Positions 13,601 through 26,600 of a stretch of 64,000 bases of DNA are shown here, one piece after another. The notes beneath the pieces were generated by a model. The model worked only from the letters and a program-made list of their open reading frames with translations, did no database searches and was not told where the DNA came from. Position numbers and translations under genes: made by a program. The first letter of the stretch is position 1. Each line of letters begins with the position of its first letter. The DNA comes from Sinonovacula constricta (taxonomy: Eukaryota; Mollusca; Bivalvia; Cardiida; Solecurtidae): the NCBI GenBank assembly GCA_007844125.1, contig CM017568.1, positions 8,923,573 to 8,987,572 on the forward strand, in the 5' to 3' direction.

Positions 13601-14773
13601 TTTACTTTTAGCATAGACGATTTTGTCAGTTCTCCCATGGTAAGGAAGTGTTGTTCATTAAATATCGGTGCTGGACTTTTCGTCATTTTCCAAATTATTT
13701 TTTGACATAATTTCCATTTAGTTGAGTCTTAGAATATGCGTAAAAATAATTTTCTACGTCCCAATTTGCGACCGGATTGCAGTTGTAATGCACAGTTAAT
13801 TAATAGAATAATCCGGAAACTGTGGTAAAATGTACTTTATATATCCGTTAGTTGTCACGTGGGTCCAAATTCTTGTAGCTTGTATTAAAAATTGCAGTTA
13901 TAATTTACGCTCTTCCCAACAGTTTTTATGGTATTGACGAGGCAATGTCACAGAAAATCTAATACACCATTAAACATATAAACATGACCTTGCAATCTGA
14001 CGATATTCTTTTCGCATTTTCTACGATATTACTTGTGACTATAAGTGGATGGATGTAATCTATTTGAAAGTCCCGTCTGCCTGTTGCTTAAATCATACAT
14101 TGCTTTGATATTCTGTTTAGTTAGTACTGGAGAAAGCTGAAAAGTAATTTCTTGGTCAGTATGTTTAACACAAATGGTCAGAGAGTTTCGATAAAGTGAG
14201 GTTAAACGAACACTTTTTTATGATCGGTTGTTTAGTTGCATTTTGACAGCTTGGTTGAAATGCTATTTGCTAAAATGCTAAAGAACCCCGGGTTGAATCC
14301 CCATTTAGCTATTACATGTATTCTTAGTGAAAAGATTTTGTTAGAAAGATTTCACGTTTTCCTTTCAATTTACCAAAGGTTAATTATATGGTCATTAGTT
14401 GTTTAGATTGTTAAGTAGACCTGTTAGAACGACGATATGTCGGATAGAACATCAACAACATAATTTATATATCTGTATTCTTAATTGCTATATTTTAACT
14501 ATGCAATTATAATTTGTTTTAAGTGTGAAACTTCCATTACAATTCATGCCTTATTCATGGTCAAGTGTGTGTAATGATAACCAATGTATAATGCATAGGT
14601 ATGACGTATATTCCAGAAAGAGTAGAGAAGTATAAGGCTATACACGTGTACAAGATTGTTAAAGGTGTTTCGCTTTTTCTTGTTAACAGTTTCCAAAATT
14701 TACCAAACGAAATGATAACATTTTGTTACTGTCTTTGTAAAAATGCAAATCTACAAAAAAGAAAAAAAAACGT
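10626..14773. other. Gene-poor AT-rich spacer
   Basis: About 4 kb in which I find no exon with recognisable protein similarity, no tRNA and no clear tandem array. Three open frames of 81-108 codons (11140-11400 plus, 11900-12145 minus, 12362-12688 plus) have no recognisable domain and no convincing codon bias. In DNA this AT-rich such lengths are expected by chance. Confidence 0.5.
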
Positions 14774-15545
14774 TAGTGTAATATTAACCAGACGCCTTGG
14801 GTAATAAAGGCTTGCACCACTCTCAGTTTTTTCCGCTGCCTAGTGTAATATTAACCAGGGGCCTTGGATAATGAAGCCTTGCACCACTCTAAGTTAATCC
14901 GCTGCCCAGTGTAATATTAACCAGGTGCCCTGGGTAATAAAGGCTTGCACCACTCTCAGTTATTTCCGCTGCCTATATATATTGTTCGTTTATCTTATAA
15001 AGGTCTGTACCACTCTGTTATTTCCACTGCCTAAGGTAATATTAACCAGGGGTCTTGTGTAATTAAGGCTTGCACCACTCTCAGTTATTTCCATTTCCAC
15101 TGTCTAGTGTATTATTAACTAGGCGCCTTGGGTTATAAAGGCTTGCACCACTCTCAGTTATTTCCACTGCCTAGTGTATTATTAACTAGGCGCCTTGGGT
15201 TATAAAGGCTTGCACCACTCTCAGTTATTTCCATTTCCACTGCCTAGTGTATTATTTACTAGGCGCCTTGGGTTATAAAGGCTTGCACCACTCTCAGTTA
15301 TTTCCACTGCCTAGTGTATTATTAACTAGGCGCCTTGGGTTATAAAGGCTTGCACCACTCTCAGTTATTTCCACTGCCTAGTGTATTATTAACTAGGCGC
15401 CTTGGGTTATAAAGGCTTGCACCACTCTCAGTTATTTCCATTTCCACTGCCTAGTGTATTATTAACTAGGCGCCTTGGGTTATAAAGGCTTGCACCACTC
15501 TCAGTTATGTCCGCTGCCTATATATATTGTTCGTTTATCTTAACT
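14774..15545. repeat. ~67/73-bp minisatellite, about 11 copies
   Basis: The unit contains ctgcctagtgtattattaac, taggcgccttgggttataaa and ggcttgcaccactctcagtt. Two length classes differ by a 6-bp ttccat insertion (67 versus 73 bp). Left copies are more divergent (ttaaccagggg). The phrase cctatatatattgttcgttt appears at both about 14972 and about 15517, so part of the array was duplicated as a block. Confidence 0.95.
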
Positions 15546-16351
15546 GTATCGGAAACATCGACCATGGCTTTTGTTGAAAAGAAAAAGGTGATACACATTA
15601 AACTTGTCTTCATTACTAAAACAGGAGATATCATCATGAAAGAGTAAAGATCTACCTCAGATCTAAAGTGTCATGACCGTGAAGTTAAGAAATTAATCAA
15701 AGTTTAAAGTTAATCTAACCTTAAGCAACAGTTTTGACCGTTCGACAGACAAAGACTTTTATTTTCGAATTGCTGAAAATTATTTAGATATTATAATGGA
15801 AAATAAATTAAATTATTATCTGTGCATATCGTTATTAACTTGGTTTGGTTTGTTTGCATTTGTAAATGTGACATAAAAATGGCGACAAAAGTTTAGTTTT
15901 TTCGAAATATATAAAGAAATAAGAAATTAATACGCAATATGGTATTTAAATATAATAATACGAATCAAATACCGGGAGAATTTGATACTAAATGCAAGAG
16001 AGAAAATTAAACGTTGTAATTTTGGTTAATGAAAATAGTTGTAGGGATCAAACAAGTTTAATATCTCAGTGAAATGTCCAGTCGGTATGTATACTTCACA
16101 TAGAAAGATAGCGTCTACAACAATGACAACATACATTTACATGTACGTAGCATGTGAAGCTGCCTAGCTAAAGTCGTAATCATTACCATTGTAGCATATT
16201 TCATTGGTAAAATAACTACGACAGCATTATTTGACATAGACCTACAATAAACAATACACAGGTAATGCATGTACTTACAATAACACGTATAGTTCAGTAA
16301 TTCGTGTAAAATGTAAAACATTGTTGCCTGGTCCTACTTATAATATTCTGT
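15546..16351. other. AT-rich spacer, no gene seen
   Basis: No exon, repeat or RNA gene is recognised in this interval. Confidence 0.4.
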
Positions 16352-16580
16352 TGTTGTGTTTAACCACACTTGTATAATCATTTTGTTCTTGTATTGAACC
16401 ATACATGTATAAATATTTTGCTCTTGTGTTTAACCACACTTGTATAATCATTTTGTTCTTGTATTGAACCATACATGCATAAATATTTTGCTCTTGTGTT
16501 TAACCACACTTGTATAATCATTTTGTTCTTGTATTGAACCATACCTGTATAAATATTTTGCTCTTGTGTTTAACCACTCG
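16352..16580. repeat. Nested 35/70-bp tandem repeat, about 3 copies
   Basis: A 70-bp unit is repeated just over three times. Each unit consists of two related 35-bp halves, one with gtgtttaaccacacttgtat and the other with gtattgaaccatacatgtat, both ending in attttg. This is a clear case of a dimerised monomer amplified as a pair. Confidence 0.93.
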
Positions 16581-17652
16581 TCTACGAAGTGGATATTGGG
16601 ATCTTTTTGACTCATAATGTCAATTAGATTTTGAGATCATTTGTTAGTTTTGATGAGGACGTTTGTCAGATTACATGGTCTTTGTGTTTTTCCTGATAAA
16701 GTAATTATTGTGTTTGTTTGTTTTGGTAGGGACTCTTTTACTTAGAATGTATCTTCATTCATTGTCAGTCACTAGTTACATTTGTAGTTGTGTGGTCTTA
16801 AACAAAAGGTATGTTTTGGTCTGTTGGTGCCCCCATGTCACTGCCAAGTTCGCAGCTCACACCACACGTGCTTCTGGTAAATTCGGACCGGGACTTAGAT
16901 CTTTTGTAAGACAGCATGTTAACATACGCTTACAATCAAAAGTCAACATTAATGTTTGTTATTTTTCACTTTGTTTTAACAAAGGTTGGCATGCAAATTA
17001 TTCATCATTTGTGCCTATCTAGATTGCAAACACTTCCATATATTATTTGAGAACATTTGTTCAGGAGCATACATATGTTATTTAAAAAGTAAATTGATTC
17101 TAAATGGATTCGTTTTTCTTGTAAATGACTGGTTGCAACTGAACCTTTTAGACTGCCATAAATAGGACGGAAAATGTCAACATATAAATAATTGATTTTG
17201 AACACAGCACAGACACACGTCATACTTCCCCGCCGGTATAAACTGGAATACGCAATTATAACAGTATTACAATGGATGCTTCGGTTATACAACCAATACT
17301 GAAAATTCCGAAATATGAGAACCGTTATTGTTTGGAAAATCGATTGCCTGGGTAAACAATTACTGATATTGTCAGCAAGATTGTAAACGGTTTGCATTAT
17401 CCACGGTGTGCACGGTCCTGCAGCAGATAGTATTGTAGTGTGGGCGTAATGGTAATTTAAATCGACTTGACCGCAGTTGGTTGAATTCGAAAGTTTCATA
17501 CAGTGTAAGATTTACTATGTTCTTGAGTTAAAAGCTAGCGGAAAAGCGTCGCGATGCTTTTGTATTTCCCAGCCTAATGACACCTCAATCTTTTGAAGGA
17601 CAGCAGGTTCACCTATAATCTAATAATCAGAGGCAATATGCATTGTGTTCCA

Positions 17653-17810
17653 TTATTATTATTATTATTATTATTATAGTAGTAGTAGTAGTAGTCGTAG
17701 TAGTAGTTGTAGTAGAAGCATAATCATCATTATCGTCGTCGTCGCCACCACCACAACAATTATCATCATCACCATCATCATCATAATCATCACCATAATT
17801 ATTATTAATT
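17653..17810. repeat. Trinucleotide microsatellite (ATT)n/(AGT)n/(ATC)n
   Basis: Runs of att, agt and then atc/gtc/acc triplets. The Thr/Ile/Asp-rich frame on the minus strand is an artefact of this tract. Confidence 0.95.
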
Positions 17811-20144
17811 TTTATCATTAAAGGTGTATAGTTATACAATCACAAAGTGTAATTTAAAGATGTGAAATTATAATTCATTTCAGTTTATATTATTTAATTT
17901 AGAACGCAAAATTTTACTTTTCCTGCGTTTTGTGTATGCATAGAAGTCTGATACTCAGAAATGAAGCTATGACCCGTTCCATTATTACAAGGAAATGTGA
18001 TAAATCATAAAGACTTTCAATCAAATTAGTTGTGGATATGTTCTCTGAACAAGTTTCATCGCTTTATCGAGCAGTTAATGGATTGTCGATTTCAGTCCAG
18101 CAACACGCTGTATTAAACACTGACGGACAACATTAAAAAACAACACAAACCATTTCATATCCTCATGATTCAATACGGCATGTATTATAGACTATTTCAG
18201 GATAGCGTTTGCCGGCTGGTCCGTCAAAAAGAAAAGTTGAATCATTTTAAGATAATGTAAACGGTGTTTTGCTTATCAAGCAATATGTGTGCATTGTGCT
18301 GATTTCTACATGCCTGATTTACCCGCTAAAATATTCAAATAAGTTATCCGTGTATTTGAATATTGTATTATGTTAAAAAAGACAATACAAAATATTAGAT
18401 ATTTGAAACATAAACCCCATATCAAAGAACTTTTAGAGATGTTCTATCATGCAATAAATGTTTGTGTTTTGTCAAGGTTGCGGCATTAGACAATAATAAT
18501 CCATTTTCCACTCCATATATCTTAACATATTTTCTTAATCTTCCATTCAAACCTTACATGTATGTAGCAAAATATATAAAAATCGTCACTAATTCTTTAC
18601 TTCTTGTTATTTGGAATATAATGGAAGCGTTGAATGCGCTGTATAACACATGTTAGAAGCGACTGCAGGAAGATAGAACAATGCAACATTTCTAAAGATT
18701 TTGATCGCCAATGGCAACGTATGTTCTAAAGTATATAAAAAGAAAGGTTCAGATTTTGTCGTGTAAATTGTTCATACCTTGATTGTGATTCACGTCCTGA
18801 TGTGATCAATGGTATTTATTAATCCCACCTAAGTTTTCAATAACGGACATTGTTTAATGACAAAACAATTTAAAACCAGGCATTAAATTCCACAAATTAA
18901 AGCAGGCCTTTTCAACATTCTTCACTCGTAATATTTTACAGCTTCAAAGTTACTTGTCGTATGAAACGTGTTACATTTTGTGGAAATGTTCTATTTAAAA
19001 TTTACTGTTCCATTGGTTTTAATAACCTATCTGACTTCCTACAAAACTTACCAAATAATGTTGTTAGTAGCAACAAGGCGATTTTTTTTTCGATATAGTT
19101 CACTGCCTGCAAATGAACCTATTTTCTGTCAGGAACTAGCACTTGCACGTACTTGTACTTGCTTTTTAATTAACCGATGACAGGAAGGTCGTTGAGACTA
19201 CATAAAAATGTTAACTTAATGCTGTTACTAGGACAGTCATTGTTGACATGCACTCAGAACACCTCGGATAATTCACAAATCATCTCTCGGATGTATGTAG
19301 GTAGTCGGATCGCCTCGGCAATTTCCCTAAATGGGACTGTTTTTGTGACAGACGTCAAAACAAAGATGGCAGCTCGGATGACAGCTCACTACAGTATGAA
19401 GCCTGTAATACTTCATTTTGTGGCGGCTTCAAGTATAAATCATCCAAGTTTAATTTACGAAGCGCAGCAGACATGCAGCTGTCAAACGATGTCATTGTTC
19501 ATGTTTTGTGTGAACTACATTTAAGGCATATTCTTCTTCCGACTTCCTTCAAACAAAACGATCGTGATTTCAATAAGTATCATTGCACCAGATACATCCG
19601 AGGGATGATTTTCCCGAGGACGGAATTACCCGAGGAGTTCCGAATGTGTTGAAATGATGTCTCTTCATCTCTCATGCCGGATCTGTAGTTAGAGTTAAGT
19701 CTTGTTTCTTTGGTTTGGATGGGTTTCTTGTATCATTGTATGTATTTCCAAAATGGTACATCTTCGGTCCAACTGACGTCACAGCTCAGTTTAAATATGA
19801 CCTCATAAAATAGTTCTTACATAACGTAGTCACTTGGACTGTTTTATTTGTCATATATCCTTAGGATTGATAAGTTGCCAAAGCATTTATCTAGTGCACA
19901 TATTATAGTAGTAAAGTGCAGGTATTGATATTTTGTTTATAAATTGATTCCTTTGATTAGTTACTCACTTCCGATGCGGGTGCTTTCTGGTACTTGTCTT
20001 ACTTTGTTTGGATTGTTTAATTTACAATGTTTGTCTTTGATAAAACCATTAAATAAACGCGAGGTTGGACTGCTACTTTAAGCCAGGTTTAAATATCACC
20101 GTCGTTCCTTTTGCCGATTTACCGTTTTCAATGACCTTAAGTTT
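17811..20144. other. Gene-poor spacer
   Basis: No supported gene. A perfect CRE palindrome tgacgtca lies at 19774-19781, and a cagacgtcaaaacaaagatggc segment near 19351 recalls a promoter. The 115-codon plus-strand frame at 19177-19524 shows no domain I know, and nothing confirms transcription. Confidence 0.4.
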
Positions 20145-20615
20145 TTTCCCTATAAGTCTGTATTTCTCGTTTCAGTTTTTCTCCATATGTCTGTATTTCT
20201 CGTTTCAGTTTTTTCTCTATATATCTGTATTTCTCGTTTCAGTTTTTCTCAATATGTCTGTATTTCTTGTTTCAGTTTTTCTCTATATGTATTTCTCGTT
20301 TCAGTTTTTCTATATATATCTCTTTTTCTCGTTTCAGTTTTTCTCTGTATGTCTGTATTTCTCGTTTCAGTTTTTCTCTGTATGTCTGTATTTCTCGTTT
20401 CAGTTTTTCTCTATATGTCTGTATTTCTCGTTTCAGTTTTTCTCTGTATGTCTGTATTTCTCGTTTCAGTTTTTCTCTGTATGTCTGTTTTTCTCGTTTC
20501 AGTTTTTCTCGTTTCAGTTTTTCTCTGTATGTCTGTTTTTCTCGTTTCAGTTTTTCTCTATATGTCTGTATTTCTCGTTTCAGTTTTTCTCTATGACTGT
20601 ATTTCTTGTTTCAGT
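20145..20615. repeat. 33-bp minisatellite, about 14 copies
   Basis: The unit is tttctcgtttcagtttttct followed by ctatatgtctgta. Because 33 is a multiple of three and the unit has no plus-strand stop in any frame, long frames open in all three frames (up to 191 codons). This is best read as repeat DNA and not as a protein. Each unit carries a polypyrimidine tract ending in cag, an acceptor-like signal. Confidence 0.95.
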
Positions 20616-21544
20616 CGGGTTGTCACTTTACTTCATCTAACATGTGCCATTTGTTAAGAGGAAGCTCAAATTTTAATATGTGGTATTTTAAAAGGCTTTT
20701 TTTTCATTTATTTCAAATTCTTCCCCTGCGGATCGGCGTCAGTATGCACCACCAATGAAGGGTATTATGCAGCCTCATTTTTGTCAACAGATACATGGCC
20801 AAAGGTTTATTGACTAAGGTCCCAATATCTGACAAACTGAAACCCGGTGATGCGTTTTACAGCATAAAAATATTATGAATGTAACCCAACAAATAGTTGT
20901 AACATGAAAAGACTATTTGATAAAGGATTTTTATAAGCTAGTACACTTTCATCAAATATCCGCGGCTCAAATATTCGTCAACTGCTTCTGCGACTTACCC
21001 TGGCAAAACTATTCAAATGTTTAATTCTTATATTTGGTGAAACAGTAAAAATGACAACTGACGGACAGAACCTTTTATACAAAGGCAGTAACAAGTGCAT
21101 AAGAACACTAAAGGCAAGGAACCGTAAGTTATCTACATCGGTTAACTTGAAATTGCCTGCCATCTTTAATGTTTACGTGGCTAATGTATTTTTAAATGTT
21201 TTACTAGAAGAATGTATGTCCAATCAGTTGAAATATACCGTTTATTGAATGTTTACGATATTTTGCTTTTCAGACATTAGGAGTGCGTTGTATTAGAATT
21301 TGACTATTATAAGTATTAGATAAAAATGTAAAATTTCACCTCATTGTGAAAAATGAAACATTGTCTTTTGTTGTGTGTGTTTTGTGTGATAAATTTATTT
21401 TAAAATTACACCTGCATCTTTAAACTCGGGCATATAACTGAAAGTGGTGTGTAGGAACTGTTCCACCTATGGCAATTAAGTTTATCAGATACTAGTTGCG
21501 TGGGTTCCTGGTCTGGAAGGAGAAGAGTCCTGGTTGTGTGAGTC

Positions 21545-21715
21545 ATTATTGCGTCAGTATGGGTCCTGGTCGTACGTCCGTATGGGTCCTGGTCGTACGT
21601 CAGTATGGGTCCTGGTCGTACGTCCGTATGGGTCCTGGTCGTACGTCAGTATGAGTCCTGGTCGTACGTCCGTATGGGTCCTGGTCGTACGTCAGTATGG
21701 GTCCTGGTCGTCTGA
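21545..21715. repeat. 23-bp minisatellite with 46-bp higher-order period, about 7-8 copies
   Basis: The unit is gtatgggtcctggtcgtacg plus tcc or tca. The two variants alternate regularly, giving a 46-bp dimer. The flanks (gggtcctggt, tgtgagt) hold decayed copies. Confidence 0.93.
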
Positions 21716-22043
21716 GTGACAATTGTATAGGTTCGGTTCCCTATGGGTAGTAGGCTTGGTCAAGTGGACATGAGTTTTCGCCATGTGGGTAAACGTACCT
21801 CTGAGTAAGAATTCAGGTCACAAGGTAGCAGCCCCAGTTATGTGTGTTTAAGTCCGCTTACATGGAAAGATGTCCTGGTAGCGTTGTGGCATGGGTATGT
21901 GTCCCAGCCATTGCCCTTGTAGTGTGCCTTCCTGTCAAGTCCCTGGTCTGTGAGTTAGAGTCTCAAAAATGGGCAAAATCTAAATGTATTAAGGTTCAAC
22001 TACATGCAACTCAAAAAAAGACAACACTAACCCGTTTTCTTTC

Positions 22044-22049
22044 TTTATT
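22044..22049 (-). terminator. Candidate GALK2 polyadenylation signal AATAAA
   Basis: On the minus strand this hexamer reads AATAAA, about 1.6 kb beyond the GALK2 stop codon. An alternative lies at 23184-23189. Sequence character changes just past 22,040. The true 3' end cannot be fixed from the sequence alone. Confidence 0.25.
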
Positions 22050-23670
22050 TAACCCCTTATTACATAAAGATACCATTTACAAATTATAATACATTGATTA
22101 ATACAGAACACACTTTTTAAATATAGTTAAGGTAAGAAACCATTGTTCCCAGACATTAATCACAGTTGTACACGAAGGGATGAAATGAAGCAGACTTAAT
22201 AAGAGTATTGCCAGAATGATCTACCCTAGGCATGCTACCAGTAAATTAGATTCAGGACACTAAAACTGCCCCATCCACCCCACCCCACCCCCACCAGCCC
22301 ACCCCCTGCTGAATCCTTTGTCAGTTGAGCCTTTGCTCAATCTCAAATATGACTCAGAAAATACCTCTTAAAAGAACATACTGTTACACTTCCAATCTTG
22401 TGTGCAACATTAACCAGGCAAGCTTAAGACATTGATGTATTACAAAAATGCACTTAACATACTACAAGTGATACGAAGACCTCTAAAAATTTAGCTTGAT
22501 CAAAATCTCAATTAAAAAGATTTCTGCAAGAGGACCAAATTTGTGCATCTACAAAACATATAAACGAATATGTATGTGTATATTATTATGAATACTAAGA
22601 TTATCAAATGTATGTTAAAGGATGTAAACCAAATGTCTTTTTTTAATAATGTTATTATTATTTACACCAATAAAAGACTTGTTTCTGATGAAGAAATATT
22701 ACAAACAACAAAAGAATGTCAGCATCATTTAAACCAAACCAGTAGTCATAATACTGACAAATATTGAACATTAAATGGCACAAACGTTAAATGAACATTA
22801 GTGTTCTGTTTGCAGACAAGAATTGCACAATTATTAAAAAGAAGCTTCAAATTTATCTCACATAGATATAATAATGTATGTTTGCAATAAGGTCTGAGGC
22901 AATTAGTATTATATAGATGTGTTGTTGTTTTTTTGTTAACAGGTAGTTAAGAAATATGTTCATGAAATTACCTAAATTAATGCAAAGTCACTGTCCAATT
23001 GCAGATTAAAACTGTAAGTTTTTTTACAGACATGTTAAGAATAACAGTTTTGTGCCAAGAATTACACCTCATGTCATTTCTATGGCTCAAATTCATTATA
23101 CTACAATTCTGAGTTCAATAACTAAACCTTTAAATTAGGAAGTGGGTTGTTACAAGTTATATAAGTTGATTAAATTATTTAAATTTATTTTTTCTTCTTA
23201 GTCAGTTTAACCAGGATTAAATATGTACGAAAGTCAAGTAATATTTCATCTTTCTTAAGAAAAAAAGTTATAAATTAGTAAAATAAAATACAAATTTAAA
23301 GTAAGCTTGAAATAAAATTAAACCATTACAATAAGTTGATAAGTTTGTGCTATCTTTTGGAAGCATTTTGGGCATTAAGATAATTTTACATTTTACAAGA
23401 TTTGTAAATGAGTTACTTAACAATGTTTGGGTTATCCACTAAATCATTTCTATTATTGTTTCATGAAAAAGCACCCTCATCATACAAATAAAAGAATAGC
23501 TTAAAACCAGGAATAAATCCCTACAGTGTGAACACATCAGTTCTTACAATATACCCACATGGAGACAGATTACTCATTACACAACACTAATTTTATATTT
23601 TTATGAAAATAAAGAACAATACTTATATTTTCATTTACACAGGAAATGTGTCATATTGGAATTTTTTGGA
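22050..23670 (-). other. Probable GALK2 3' UTR/downstream region
   Basis: AT-rich non-coding sequence downstream of the GALK2 stop, without tandem arrays except a CCACC-rich patch at about 22270-22310. Whether all of it is 3' UTR is unknown. Confidence 0.35.
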
Positions 23671-26600
23671 TTATGACAAAGTGTAGATGGCAGCCCCAGA
23701 CCCAGGCCTGGTGGCAAAAAGAGCCTCCTGGACACGCTCCTTTAGACCCCGAGGAATGTAGTACTCTGCCTTGACCTTGTCCAGGAATTGGTTCAACTCC
23801 GAGCTGGGAACCAGAGACACAGCACAGCCTCCCCACCCAGCACCTGTCAGCCGGGATCCAACTGCTCCATGCTTCCTGAAAAAAATATACAGTCAACTAT
23901 CATGGGAGCCAAGAACTATCATGGGAGCCAAGAACTATCATGGGAGCCAAGAACTATCATGGGAGCCAAGAATTATCATGGGAGCCAAGAACTATCATGG
24001 GAGCCAAGAACTATCATAATAAATCTTTACTCAAGCAGGTGTAACATTAGTTAACTGATTTTGGAATATTATTTAGTCTGATTTCAGTTACCCTATAACC
24101 AACAAATAACATGCATGCATACAAATGCTCTACACAACACCTACAAATGCAATGTTTACTACACATACACAACAAATGGCTAATTGTCTACAAATGTAAA
24201 ACTCATGTACAATAGCCTCTTACATACAAATGTTTTATTCATGTACAGTAGCCTCTTATCAACAAATATTTCACTCATGTACAATAGCCTATTACCTACA
24301 AACATTTTACTCATGTACAGTAGCCTATTACCTACAAATATTTAACTCGTGTACAGTAGCCTATTACCTACAAATATTTTACTCATGTACAGTAGCCTAT
24401 TACCTACAAATATTTTACTCATGTACAGTAGCCTATTACCTACAAATATTTAGCTCATGTACAGTAGCCTATTACCTACAAATATTTTACTCATGTACAG
24501 TAGCCTATTACCTACAAATATTTAACTCATGTACAGTAGCCTATTTCCTACAAATATTTTACTCATGTACAGTAGCCTATTACCTACAAATATTTAACTC
24601 ATGTACAGTAGCCTTTCACCTACAAATATTTAACTCATGTACAGTAGCCTCTTATCAACAAATATTAAACTCATGTACAGTAGCCTATTACTTACAAATA
24701 TTAAAATCATGTACAGTAGCCTATTACCTACAAATGTTTCACTCATGTACAGTAGCCTCTCACCTACAAATGTTTCACTCATGTACAATAGCCTCTGACC
24801 AGCAAATGTTTCACTCATGTACAATGGCCTCTGACCAGCAAATGTTTCACTCATGTACAATAGCGTCTGACCAGCAAATGTTTCACTCATGTACAATAGC
24901 CTCTCACTTTCAAAAGTTTCACTCATGTACAATAGCCTCTCATCACAAATATTTCACTCATGTACAATAGCCTCTCACCTACAAAATTTTCACTCATGTA
25001 CAATAGCCTCTCACCTACAAATATTTCACTCATGTACAATAGCCTCTCACCTACAAAATTTTCACTCATGTACAATAGCCTCTCACCTACAAAATTTTCA
25101 CTCCCCAACAAAATGTCCTTCAAATCCATCCCCAACAAAATGTCCTTCAAATCTACCAACTCGTGTTAAATTTCCACTGACCTGAAAAATAATCAACTCA
25201 TTCATAATCATTCCACCCAATAACAAACAACCGCCCAACTCAACTACAAATAATCTACTTATTTATAATCATTCTACAAACCTACCAACAACTGCCTTAC
25301 TCAACTACAAATGACCCAGTCACCTGCAATTTCCAGCAACCTACAAAACCAAATGTTCACTTGCCTACAAATGTTTCACATACCAACAATTCCCACTCAC
25401 ATACAAAGGATCCAGTCACCTCATACATGTTAAATCTCCCACTTTTAGAGGGAGACTCCTATTTTTAAGGTTCAAAATTATTTGAAAATAAGGCTTGTTG
25501 TACACATTTTAAGAGATCTAACTACTTGGAAACAGATAACTTCTTTGTTTATATGAATATAACAAATCTCATAATCTGCAAGTAAAAATCTTCCACTTTG
25601 GCCTCAGAAAAAGTTAAGATGTATGTCACCTCCATTTTCTGTACATACCAATAAAGGGTTACTCACACCAACAAAGTATCCACTCATGTTACATTTTCAA
25701 CAAATGCTACCTGACATACATTTAATCACCATTTACTTACAAACAACCCATTCACTTACAAACGATCGGATGGTGGCTACTGACTGGGGCAGTCTTTAGG
25801 AGGAGTGAGATTAAGTCTGTCGTGAACATCAAAGTGGAAGAATTGATGTGCTCAGTGTGAGGCATGAGACAGACCCCTGATATTAGGAGTCTCCCGGGGG
25901 AAAGCAGGAAATCACATTTCTGAATTCACTCACCTACAAATATCCACTAGCTGATCTAGGTCTTGACAGCTACATTCATATTGGCCAGTACAGCTGTCAT
26001 GACTGTCATTCATCAATTGTCCAAGCTTCTGTACTATGTCAGCGCCACCTGTCTTACAGGTGTCAAAGAACTCCTCAACACGTCTCGCCTCACTGTAAAC
26101 ATGAAGGGCCCTGGCTCGAAGGTTGAAGGACTCCACTTTCGAGGTAAGAATGAGTAAAGGAAAGATATATCAAAAGAAACATGACTCTAGCAATTCGGAT
26201 TATGGTCATCCAAACAAACATTACATCAAGCATGAAACATATCTAGGTAATATATGCATACTACTTTTGATTTAGAACAAAACATGTGTGCAGAGGACAC
26301 AGATGCTCCACTAGGTGACTGCTGCATTTTTAAGATATCAGATTAACAAACACAAGGATACAGGTAAAAAAAGCAGATGCAAGCACACATGGCTTGCTTA
26401 AGTCATTTTGCCATGTATAGCATAAGGAAGATAAAACTTGTAAGTTTTAGTCCTGGGCTTGCTACACGTTGTTTAAAACCCATGCTAAATTCTGTTGTGT
26501 TTTTGTTTGCTTACATATAACATATGTTACATGTAAAGTTTTATATAATTATATACTGAGACTAAGCAGCAAATAATGCAGATCCTGTTTGCACACTCCC

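Noticed and set aside
19177..19524. 115-codon plus-strand frame near a perfect CRE site
   Set aside because: No recognisable protein features; nothing ties the CRE to a transcript start.
24230..25185. Overlapping frames of up to 246 codons on both strands
   Set aside because: They follow the 36-bp minisatellite unit, which has no stop in these frames; the region is GALK2 intron 8.
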